Positions 1 to 5,612 of a stretch of 9,154 nucleotides of DNA are shown here, one piece after another. A program made the translations under genes and the position numbers. The stretch covers positions 1-9,154 of the forward strand of contig CAVEYA010000027.1 of NCBI GenBank assembly GCA_963619935.1. The letters are read 5' to 3'. Source of the stretch: RUG13091 sp963619935. GTDB lineage: Bacteria; Bacillota_I; Bacilli_A; RFN20; CAG-826. The notes under the pieces were generated by a model. That model did no database searches. It was not told the DNA's origin and saw nothing but the letters and a program-made list of their open reading frames with translations. Each line of letters begins with the position of its first letter. The stretch's first letter is position 1.

Positions 1-18
1 TTCCTATATATACTTAAT

Positions 19-30
19 GGGGGAAATTAT
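19..30 (+). promoter_or_regulatory. Ribosome binding site of preT (GGGGGA type)
   Basis: A GGGGGAAA run at 19-26 ends a few bases before the ATG at 31. It differs from the AGGAGG form used by the next gene but could pair with the 16S CCUCC tail through one G-U wobble. The same nine bases ATGGGGGAA occur before nrdD on the other strand, which supports a real signal. Only 30 bases precede the gene here, so no promoter can be assigned. Confidence 0.7.
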
Positions 31-1260
31 ATGTCCAAAAAGTACTTAGAAGAATATGAAGCAAAATATACACCTAGGTTGGTGAATGAAGAAGCACAAA
101 GATGTTTGCTTTGTCTTGACGCTCCATGTTCAAAAAGTTGTCCTGCTGGAACAGATCCAGCTAAATTTATTCGTTCTGTACGCTTTAAGAATTATAAGGG
201 GGCTGCAGAAATTGTAAGAATAAACAATATTCTTGGTGGTATATGCGCGAGAGTGTGCCCAACAGAAAAGTATTGCCAAGCTGGTTGTTCTAGAAGTGGC
301 ATTGATAAACCAATTGATATTGCCAAAATTCAACGCTATATCACTGATTTTGAAGAATCTATCAAAATGGATATCGTCGAAGTTAAAGAACCTAATGGTA
401 AAAAAGTGGCAGTTATTGGTAGTGGTCCAAGTGGTTTAACCGCTGCAGCGGAATTAGCGAAAGAAGGCTATCAAGTAACAATCTTTGAAAAAGAGAATAA
501 AGCCGGTGGTTATTTAAGAAATGGTATTCCTGAATATCGCTTGCCTAATAAAGTGGTCGATAACGAAATAGATCGCATTGTCAAAATGGGTGTTGATATC
601 GTTTTAAACATATGTATCGGTGTTGATAAATCATTTGATGAATTAAAGAAAGAATATGATGCGGTGATTTTAGCAGTTGGTTATTCTAAAGGTAAATCAT
701 TACCATTATTCGAAAATAATAAACGTGTTAAACTCGCCGTTGATTGGTTAAAGAATGTTAAAACACGTAAAGGCAATGTGAAAGTACCAAATAATGTTTT
801 AGTTATTGGTGGTGGTGATGTTGCGATGGATGTCGTTACCTCATTAAAATTACTTGGTTGTCCACATGTCACTGATGTTGTTTATGAACAATTCTCTGAA
901 TTTAGAGCATCTAATAAAGAATTAAAAGGTGCACAAACAGAAGGCGTTACAATTATTGATGGTTACGCTCCAATTAGTGCATCTCGTGGTGGAGTAGTGA
1001 AATTTAAACATCGCATTATTCCTGCAGAATTAAAAATTAAAGCAGATTTAATCATCTTAGCGGTTGGTCAAGTTGCTGATATTGAAGGTTTGAATATTCA
1101 ATTAGACAAAGGTGAAGTAGCTGTTGAAGGCAATCACATCGTTAATAGTAATGTCTTCTTTGCTGGTGATATCGCACATGGTGATAAGACAGTTGTGTAC
1201 GGTGTGCGTACTGGTAAAGAAGTCGCAAAAGCGGTTGATGCTTACTTAGGAGGTAAATAA
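31..1260 (+). CDS. preT: NAD(P)H-dependent dihydropyrimidine dehydrogenase, PreT subunit
   Basis: This is the electron-input subunit of a two-subunit dihydropyrimidine dehydrogenase. It takes electrons from NAD(P)H through FAD and iron-sulfur clusters to PreA, which reduces uracil or thymine in the cytoplasm. An N-terminal cluster domain carries C25, C28, C33, C37 and C72, C76, C82, C86. Q101 aligns with the unusual glutamine ligand (Q156) of mammalian DPD, in a similar INIGGLQ-like context. The FAD Rossmann motif GSGPSG is at 130-135, the pyridine-nucleotide motif GGGDVA at 260-265, and the closing FAD motif FFAGD at 376-380. The 409-residue length is normal for PreT. The stop is two bases before the preA start, so the two are co-transcribed. 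The fold is shared with the glutamate synthase small subunit (GltD), but the PreA neighbour and the glutamine ligand favour PreT. No dihydropyrimidinase or ureidopropionase gene is nearby, so only the first reductive step is encoded here. Confidence 0.93.
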   Translation: MSKKYLEEYEAKYTPRLVNEEAQRCLLCLDAPCSKSCPAGTDPAKFIRSVRFKNYKGAAEIVRINNILGGICARVCPTEKYCQAGCSRSGIDKPIDIAKIQRYITDFEESIKMDIVEVKEPNGKKVAVIGSGPSGLTAAAELAKEGYQVTIFEKENKAGGYLRNGIPEYRLPNKVVDNEIDRIVKMGVDIVLNICIGVDKSFDELKKEYDAVILAVGYSKGKSLPLFENNKRVKLAVDWLKNVKTRKGNVKVPNNVLVIGGGDVAMDVVTSLKLLGCPHVTDVVYEQFSEFRASNKELKGAQTEGVTIIDGYAPISASRGGVVKFKHRIIPAELKIKADLIILAVGQVADIEGLNIQLDKGEVAVEGNHIVNSNVFFAGDIAHGDKTVVYGVRTGKEVAKAVDAYLGGK

Positions 1261-1262
1261 AT
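1249..1262 (+). promoter_or_regulatory. Ribosome binding site of preA
   Basis: A perfect AGGAGG lies inside the last codons of preT, about eight bases before the preA ATG. It confirms that start and suggests coupled translation of the two subunits. Confidence 0.85.
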
Positions 1263-2534
1263 ATGGTAAAGAAAGATTTATCTATTACTTTTATGGGAGT
1301 TAAATTCCCAAATCCATTCTGTTTATCTTCTTCTCCAGTTGGTAACTGCTATGACATGTGTGCGAAAGCATATCGTGAAGGTTGGGGCGGTGTTGTCTTT
1401 AAGACTATTGGCCCTAAACATTATGTGATTGATGAAGTTTCTCCTCGTTTTGACGCTTTAACAAAAGAAAGTGAACCATTTATTGGCTTTAAAAACATGG
1501 AACAAATCGCCGAACACTCTTTAGAAGACAATTTAGCGGACCTTCGTAGACTAAAAAAAGAATTTCCAAATAATGTTTTAATTGCTTCTATTATGGGTAG
1601 TAATGAAGAAGATTGGGAATTTCTTGCTCGTGCAGTAACAGAAGCTGGAGCAGATATGATTGAACTTAATTTCTCATGCCCACAAATGACTTCTCATGCG
1701 ATGGGTAGTGATGTTGGTAGCAATCCTGAATTATGCAAAAAATATTGTGCTGCGGTTAGAAGAAACACGCATTTACCATTTATGGCGAAAATGACGCCAA
1801 ATATTACAGATATGTGTGAACCTGCTATCGCTTCTATTGAGGGTGGTGCCGATGGTATTTCTGCTATTAACACAATTAAATCTATTATTAATGTTGATTT
1901 AGAAAAGAAAGTTGGTTTACCAATTATAAACGGAAAATCATCTATCTCTGGTTATTCTGGTAAGGCTGTAAAACCAGTAGCTTTAAGATTTATTCAACAA
2001 ATGAGAAGCAATCCAAAGCTTAAAAACGTAGAAATCTCCGGAATTGGCGGAATTGAGACGTGGGAAGATGCAGCAGAGTTTATCTTACTAGGATGCCGCA
2101 ATTTACAAGTCACAACGGCGATTATGCAATATGGCTATCGTATTGTGGAAGATATGAAGAATGGTTTAATGCATTATATGGAACAAGAAGGCGTAGATCA
2201 TTTAGAAGATTTAGTGGGTTTAGCGAATAAAAATCTTATTCCAGCAGAAGAGCTTGACCGAGATTATATTGTTTATCCTGAAATTGATTTAGATAAATGT
2301 GTCGGTTGTGGTAGATGTGTTATTTCTTGTTATGATGGTGCGCATCAAGCCATGGAATGGAACGAAGAAACTCGTCGAGTAAATTGTAACCATGATAAAT
2401 GCGTTGGTTGTTTACTTTGTGGTCTAGTTTGTCCAGTCGGAGCAATTAAACCTGGCGAAAGAGTCTTAAAGAAAGGCCGTAAAGCAAAAAATTTAAAACG
2501 TATAGTCTTGCAAGAGACAATGGAAAAATTATAA
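1263..2534 (+). CDS. preA: Dihydropyrimidine dehydrogenase, PreA catalytic subunit
   Basis: This is the FMN-containing catalytic subunit that interconverts uracil or thymine and the 5,6-dihydro forms, with electrons from PreT. Residues 1 to about 320 form a dihydroorotate-dehydrogenase-like TIM barrel. FMN or substrate loops include NFSCP at 136-140, AKMTPN at 175-180 and the GIGGIETWEDA stretch around 260-270. A C-terminal ferredoxin domain holds two 4Fe-4S sites: C346, C349, C352, C356 and C380, C383, C386, C390, each CxxCxxCxxxC. The sequence is very close to my memory of E. coli PreA, including the SHAMGSDVG loop (144-152), the SSISGYSGKAVKP stretch and the IVYP segment before the ferredoxin domain. 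At the position of the mammalian catalytic cysteine (C671) this loop appears to have valine; I believe this is typical of the short bacterial PreA type rather than a defect. Length (423 residues) is close to the family norm. Gut PreTA enzymes are known to inactivate 5-fluorouracil, so that side activity is possible. Confidence 0.95.
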   Translation: MVKKDLSITFMGVKFPNPFCLSSSPVGNCYDMCAKAYREGWGGVVFKTIGPKHYVIDEVSPRFDALTKESEPFIGFKNMEQIAEHSLEDNLADLRRLKKEFPNNVLIASIMGSNEEDWEFLARAVTEAGADMIELNFSCPQMTSHAMGSDVGSNPELCKKYCAAVRRNTHLPFMAKMTPNITDMCEPAIASIEGGADGISAINTIKSIINVDLEKKVGLPIINGKSSISGYSGKAVKPVALRFIQQMRSNPKLKNVEISGIGGIETWEDAAEFILLGCRNLQVTTAIMQYGYRIVEDMKNGLMHYMEQEGVDHLEDLVGLANKNLIPAEELDRDYIVYPEIDLDKCVGCGRCVISCYDGAHQAMEWNEETRRVNCNHDKCVGCLLCGLVCPVGAIKPGERVLKKGRKAKNLKRIVLQETMEKL

Positions 2535-2553
2535 TTATTGAGTAAAAGTAAAA

Positions 2554-2799
2554 ATGAAACATCTTAAGTTAATCTCGTTAATCAGCTTATCGTTATTAGG
2601 GATAGTTTCATTTTCTAATCTTGCTAATAATGAATTTACTCCTACCTACGCAACTAGTGGAGATTCTTCTTCAAGTGAAGTAGTTAAAGATGACCGTCAG
2701 GAAACAGGTTGGATTGTCCCTATCAGCATCCTTGGTGGCGTTACTTTAATTGGCATTGGAGTAGGCATATATTATTACGTTCATAGTAAACGTAGATAG
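2554..2799 (+). CDS. Small secreted or membrane-anchored protein of unknown function
   Basis: I do not recognise this 81-residue protein. It has a classic exported layout. Residues 1-5 are basic, and 6-20 form a hydrophobic signal-peptide core rich in Leu, Ile and Ser. A possible signal-peptidase site follows A33 (TYA then TSG). Next comes a polar Ser/Asp-rich stretch at 35-48, then one hydrophobic segment from about W53 to V76, and a basic tail SKRR. The mature protein would expose only about 20 residues outside and be held by one C-terminal helix. The residues QETG (49-52) just before that helix, with the basic end, resemble a degenerate sortase signal, but the Leu-Pro pair is missing. The gene starts 19 bases after preA with only a weak Shine-Dalgarno-like GAG, and the next terminator follows it, so it is probably the last gene of the preTA unit. 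Nothing links it functionally to pyrimidine metabolism. The clean signal-plus-anchor architecture makes a real gene likely. Confidence 0.65.
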   Translation: MKHLKLISLISLSLLGIVSFSNLANNEFTPTYATSGDSSSSEVVKDDRQETGWIVPISILGGVTLIGIGVGIYYYVHSKRR

Positions 2800-2809
2800 T
2801 AAAATCATT

Positions 2810-2836
2810 AAACTAGGTCATTTGGCCTAGTTTTTT
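2810..2836 (+). terminator. Rho-independent terminator of the preT-preA-small protein unit
   Basis: The arms AAACTAGG (2810-2817) and CCTAGTTT (2826-2833) pair perfectly, with one or two further pairs in the loop. A run of six T (2831-2836) begins within the right arm. It lies just past the small-protein stop codon at 2797-2799. Confidence 0.88.
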
Positions 2837-2936
2837 AATGCTTAAAAATAATATAAAAGTTTATACATTTATTTTATTAATGAATATTGAAAAACCGGGA
2901 TTTTTACTTTTTAGTTAATATTATAGAGAAAATAAA

Positions 2937-2962
2937 ATCCCTCAGTAATCAAACTGAGGGAT
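2937..2962 (-). terminator. Rho-independent terminator of the dCMP deaminase-folD-thyX-like operon
   Basis: A perfect 10-bp stem, ATCCCTCAGT (2937-2946) and ACTGAGGGAT (2953-2962), has a 6-base loop. Read on the minus strand it starts seven bases after the ThyX-like stop codon and is followed by a T-rich stretch (TTTTATTTTC). It faces the terminator at 2810-2836 and closes the convergent gap. It may also act as a weaker backup for plus-strand transcripts. Confidence 0.87.
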
Positions 2963-2969
2963 ATATATT

Positions 2970-3563
2970 TTATAAGTTTTTAACACCAGTTAATTCAACG
3001 AAGTGTGGTAGTGTTTCACACCAATCACAGAATGTGTGCCATTCTTGTAATTTATGATATTTTCTTTGAATATACATTGTTTTTAATTGTTGATAGTTAG
3101 TGGTCATTGTGGCCCCTAAGCAGAAACCACATGGTAAGGACGCTACTAATTCGCGCCACAAATTAATTTTATTAGGATCATCATCTGATGTTTCTTTATA
3201 TTGTTCAATTAACTTATTCATAATAGCGATTATTTCTTTATTTGTATCGCTGACAACTTGTGTCTCAACATTAAATTTTAATAAACAATGCATTGTGGAT
3301 TGACTAGAAACAAAATCAAACCAGTGATATCTTTGCGCTTGTTTCCACCAATATAAAGGAGCTGTAACATCAAATTGAACAATAATGCCTTTAAGAAAAT
3401 TATCGTGGCCTAAGCCGTTTCTACAACTGCCTAATTTACTAGCGCGTAAGATATCTTTTTCACTGACTTCTCCATCATCAATGACTGTACGCATTGGATT
3501 GCCACTTGCTTTAAACGCTTTATCTAATCCATATACACTTGTGTGTTCAATCTTAAATTCCAT
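2970..3563 (-). CDS. Divergent ThyX-like protein, candidate flavin-dependent thymidylate synthase
   Basis: This 197-residue protein looks like a remote member of the ThyX fold, which methylates dUMP to dTMP using methylene-tetrahydrofolate and FAD. The central segment has YWW at 71-73, QRYH at 77-80 and SSQSTMH at 86-92, which sits where ThyX has its RHR...S signature. The C-terminal part resembles the ThyX end: TTNYQQL (154-160), a conserved R167, then EW at 174-175. The canonical RHR triplet is not present, so FAD or dUMP contacts must differ if the activity is retained. Two CxxC pairs, C145/C148 and C179/C182, are unusual for ThyX and might bind metal. I recall similar YWW...STMH proteins in Bacillota and their phages, usually listed as hypothetical, but cannot verify this here. 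The gene starts one base after the folD stop, with AGGAG inside the folD end, and is the last gene of an operon with dCMP deaminase, which makes dUMP, and FolD. That context supports a thymidylate role. Fold assignment is moderate; the exact reaction is inference. Confidence 0.6.
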   Translation of the reverse strand: MEFKIEHTSVYGLDKAFKASGNPMRTVIDDGEVSEKDILRASKLGSCRNGLGHDNFLKGIIVQFDVTAPLYWWKQAQRYHWFDFVSSQSTMHCLLKFNVETQVVSDTNKEIIAIMNKLIEQYKETSDDDPNKINLWRELVASLPCGFCLGATMTTNYQQLKTMYIQRKYHKLQEWHTFCDWCETLPHFVELTGVKNL

Positions 3564-3564
3564 A

Positions 3565-4356
3565 TTATTTGCTCCTAACTATTTCTAACAGATTTTCATA
3601 TAACGCTAAACGAGTGAGTAATCCTACTCCACCTGGAACAGGAGTTTGTAATCTTACAGGAAGGTTAATAACGGCGTCACCGTGTAATCCGTTTTCATCT
3701 CTAGAAATACCAACATCAATAACCACTGCAGTGTCTTTATATTTAAATCTTTGATCTAAGAATCCTTGCTTACCAATTGCGACAACAATAATGTCTGCAT
3801 TTTCTATATAACGATACATATCTTCAAATTTAGTTTTGGAATGAAGAACAGTTACATTGGCACTTTCTTTTAATAATAATTTGGCCATTGGTTTGCCGAC
3901 GATATTACTTCTACCTAAAATAACCGCGTTTTTACCAAGAATTTCAATATTTTCATGATGCAAGTAGTTCATGATACCTTTTGGTGTACATGGTGATAAT
4001 GAACTTAATGGATGAAATCCATCAACATCTTTCTTTGGTGAGACCGCTAATTTAACTTTTTCTTCATCAATATGTTTTGGTAATGGCATTTGCACAATAA
4101 AACCATCATGGATATCGTCATTATTTAATTTTTCAATTAATGCTAATAATTCTTCTTCTGTAGTTTCTAAAGGTAGTTTAATTAAATCAGCGCTAATGCC
4201 TAATTCAGCAGCGTCTTTTAATTTACCTTTAACGTAAGCTTTACTAGCTTCATCTTCATTTATTTGCACAATGCCAATACATGGTTTTTTGACCATTGTT
4301 TCAACAAGTGCTTTAATCTCTAATTTACGATCTTTAACGTATTCTTTAATAGTCAT
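3565..4356 (-). CDS. folD: Bifunctional methylene-tetrahydrofolate dehydrogenase/cyclohydrolase FolD
   Basis: FolD interconverts 5,10-methylene-, methenyl- and 10-formyl-tetrahydrofolate in the cytoplasm using NADP, and so can supply the one-carbon donor for dTMP synthesis. The catalytic YxxxK is Y41...K45. The folate-site motif appears as QMPLP at 89-93 (usually QLPLP), followed by KDVDGF at 109-114. The nucleotide-binding motif GRSNIVGKP is at 148-156, and the C-terminal signature PVPGGVGLLTR at 239-249, where most relatives have GVGPMT. At 263 residues it is somewhat shorter than the usual 280 or so, but no core motif is missing. It starts two bases after the dCMP deaminase stop without a visible Shine-Dalgarno, suggesting coupled re-initiation. 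The thyX-like gene follows after one base. This packing with a dUMP-producing deaminase argues that it is dedicated, at least partly, to thymidylate supply. Confidence 0.95.
   Translation of the reverse strand: MTIKEYVKDRKLEIKALVETMVKKPCIGIVQINEDEASKAYVKGKLKDAAELGISADLIKLPLETTEEELLALIEKLNNDDIHDGFIVQMPLPKHIDEEKVKLAVSPKKDVDGFHPLSSLSPCTPKGIMNYLHHENIEILGKNAVILGRSNIVGKPMAKLLLKESANVTVLHSKTKFEDMYRYIENADIIVVAIGKQGFLDQRFKYKDTAVVIDVGISRDENGLHGDAVINLPVRLQTPVPGGVGLLTRLALYENLLEIVRSK
3572..3580 (-). promoter_or_regulatory. Ribosome binding site of the thyX-like gene
   Basis: TTAGGAGC on the minus strand lies within the last folD codons, about nine bases before the ATG. It is the only strong AGGAG-type site in this three-gene operon, since the first two genes lack one, and it fixes the thyX-like start. 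Confidence 0.8.
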
Positions 4357-4358
4357 AA

Positions 4359-4823
4359 TTAATATTTGATTTCTGGAATTCTTCCTTCATAATGACGAAG
4401 TTTAACACCAGCTAATTCAAGCATTTTTAAAGAAGCTTGTGTGCCAGTTGTGTCTTTATATTTATTATCTAAATAAACTAATTCTTTAATACCTGTTTGA
4501 ATAATAGCTTTTGTGCATTCATTACATGGAAACAAAGTAACATATAAAGTACAACCTCTTAATGCTGCCCCATTACGCGTATTTAAAATTGCGTTAAATT
4601 CAGCGTGGCAGACATATAAATACTTATTATCTAAGCCTTCTCCTTTATTCCATGATAATTTGCTTTCGTCACAGCCTATAGGCATTCCATTGTAGCCAAT
4701 TGAAACTACTTTGTGGTTGTCATCCACAATACACGCTCCCACTTTTGTGTTTGGATCTTTGCTGCGCATCGCGGAGAGCATTGCGATGCCCATAAAGTAT
4801 TCATCCCAATTAATGTTACTCAT
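4359..4823 (-). CDS. dCMP deaminase (ComEB/DCTD-type)
   Basis: This zinc enzyme deaminates dCMP to dUMP, the substrate for thymidylate synthase. The zinc and catalytic motifs are intact: HAE at 73-75 (H73 ligand, E75 proton shuttle) and PCNEC at 99-103 (C100, C103 ligands). The N-terminal stretch with DEYF and the SKDPNTKVGA segment at 21-30 are typical of dCMP deaminases and separate them from free cytidine or tRNA adenosine deaminases. The 154-residue length is normal. It is the first gene of the minus-strand operon ahead of folD and the thyX-like gene, which supports the dCMP to dUMP to dTMP reading. Members of this family are usually activated by dCTP and inhibited by dTTP. The ATG has no Shine-Dalgarno, and the nearest promoter candidate would give an almost leaderless message. 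Confidence 0.94.
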   Translation of the reverse strand: MSNINWDEYFMGIAMLSAMRSKDPNTKVGACIVDDNHKVVSIGYNGMPIGCDESKLSWNKGEGLDNKYLYVCHAEFNAILNTRNGAALRGCTLYVTLFPCNECTKAIIQTGIKELVYLDNKYKDTTGTQASLKMLELAGVKLRHYEGRIPEIKY

Positions 4824-4861
4824 ATTATCGTTATTCTAACAAACAAATTTATTGTAGTAAA
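4824..4861 (-). promoter_or_regulatory. Candidate promoter of the dCMP deaminase operon
   Basis: On the minus strand TTTACT (4861-4856) and TAGAAT (4838-4833) are separated by 17 bases. The predicted start of transcription would be only a few bases before the ATG at 4823. An alternative -10 box, TACAAT (4856-4851), would give a leader of about 20 bases. Neither leader holds a Shine-Dalgarno. The AT-rich composition makes the -35 assignment weak. Confidence 0.45.
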
Positions 4862-4879
4862 TATATAATATTTAATAAC

Positions 4880-4897
4880 ATAACATTATCTTGTTAT
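4880..4897. promoter_or_regulatory. Inverted repeat in the divergent promoter region, possible operator
   Basis: ATAACA (4880-4885) and TGTTAT (4892-4897) form a dyad with a 6-base centre, and the right arm overlaps the proposed nrdG -35 box. Flanking AACAT and ATGTT elements at 4877-4881 and 4898-4902 extend the symmetry. Chance occurrence is possible in such AT-rich DNA. Confidence 0.3.
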
Positions 4898-4919
4898 ATG
4901 TTTACAAATTCATTACAAT
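4891..4919 (+). promoter_or_regulatory. Likely sigma-A promoter of nrdG
   Basis: TTGTTA (4891-4896) and TACAAT (4914-4919) lie exactly 17 bases apart, matching the TTGACA/TATAAT consensus at 4 of 6 and 5 of 6 positions. The expected start point, about six or seven bases after the -10 box, coincides with the nrdG ATG at 4926, so the message may be leaderless. Confidence 0.6.
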
Positions 4920-4925
4920 AAAAGC

Positions 4926-5612
4926 ATGGATTTCGTCGGTATTGATAAACTTTCATTATTAGATTATGAGGACAAAATTTCCGTGGTCTTATTTGCTAAA
5001 CCATGTAATTTTAGATGTCCATATTGTCATAATGGTTTAACTGTTTTAAAAGCTGATGAATATATCTATTTCGACGCTATTTTAGATTATTTAAAGTCTC
5101 GAATTGGTTTAATTGACGCTGTGGTAATTTCGGGTGGAGAACCAACTTTATTACCTGATTTAAAAGAAAAGATTAAAGCCATTAAAGAACTCGGTTTTTT
5201 AATTAAATTAGACACGAATGGAACTCATCCAGAAGTCATTAAAGATTTATATGATTCTCATTTAATTGACTATGTCGCAATGGATATTAAAAATTGTTTA
5301 AAAAAATACCCTGAGACAGTTAATTGTAAACAAATTGATTTAAATAAAATTTGTGAATCTATCAAGTATTTGCAAACTTGTGGTATAGATTATGAATTTA
5401 GAACTACATTAGTAAATGAATTCTTTGATATAAATGATATTCGCGATATGGCGGAACTTCTTAAAGGTAGTAAAAGATTATTCCTACAAAAATTTGTGGA
5501 ACGTGATGGTTGCATCAAAAAAGGCCTTCATGAAGTTCCTGAAGACCTTGCTAAACAATATTTAGAAATATTAAGTAAAACGGTAGATAATGTATCACTC
5601 CGCGGGTACTAA
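4926..5612 (+). CDS. nrdG: Anaerobic ribonucleotide reductase activating enzyme (radical SAM)
   Basis: NrdG uses a 4Fe-4S cluster and S-adenosylmethionine to abstract hydrogen from the glycyl-radical glycine of NrdD, switching on anaerobic ribonucleotide reduction. The cluster motif is C27, C31, C34 (CNFRCPYC, CxxxCxxC) followed by HN. The SAM-binding GGEP is at 70-73 and KLDTNG at 94-99. The opening KLSLLDY segment (8-14) is typical of the longer, about 230-residue, NrdG-type activases (TIGR02495-like) rather than the short E. coli form. ATG 4926 is the only sensible start: the frame upstream reaches a stop at 4881-4883 with no other start codon. There is no ribosome binding site. It lies opposite and convergent to nrdD-trxB, and its last 18 bases overlap the end of the trxB-like gene. 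The usual arrangement is nrdD and nrdG in one operon, so independent control is likely. Pairing with NrdD is inferred from proximity; no other glycyl-radical enzyme is visible. Confidence 0.92.
   Translation: MDFVGIDKLSLLDYEDKISVVLFAKPCNFRCPYCHNGLTVLKADEYIYFDAILDYLKSRIGLIDAVVISGGEPTLLPDLKEKIKAIKELGFLIKLDTNGTHPEVIKDLYDSHLIDYVAMDIKNCLKKYPETVNCKQIDLNKICESIKYLQTCGIDYEFRTTLVNEFFDINDIRDMAELLKGSKRLFLQKFVERDGCIKKGLHEVPEDLAKQYLEILSKTVDNVSLRGY

Noticed and set aside
5..12. TATATATA as a -10 promoter box for preT
   Set aside because: The start site would fall on the ribosome binding site, and no upstream sequence is available to look for a -35 box.
130..333. Short frames inside preT (130-333, 233-439, 681-872) and opposite folD, dCMP deaminase and the thyX-like gene
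   Set aside because: All are shadows of well-supported genes; their compositions look like read-through of the other frame.
31..1260. Glutamate synthase small subunit (GltD) reading of the first gene
   Set aside because: The fold is shared, but preA follows directly and Q101 matches the DPD-type cluster ligand; no glutamate synthase large subunit is present.
2698..2709. QETG in the small protein as a true LPXTG sortase site
   Set aside because: The Leu-Pro pair is absent (Arg-Gln-Glu-Thr-Gly), so the match is too weak to call; kept only as an oddity.
2800..2969. A small RNA or riboswitch between the two convergent terminators
   Set aside because: The gap is explained by two opposing terminators; the rest is AT-rich with no further stable stem and no start signals.
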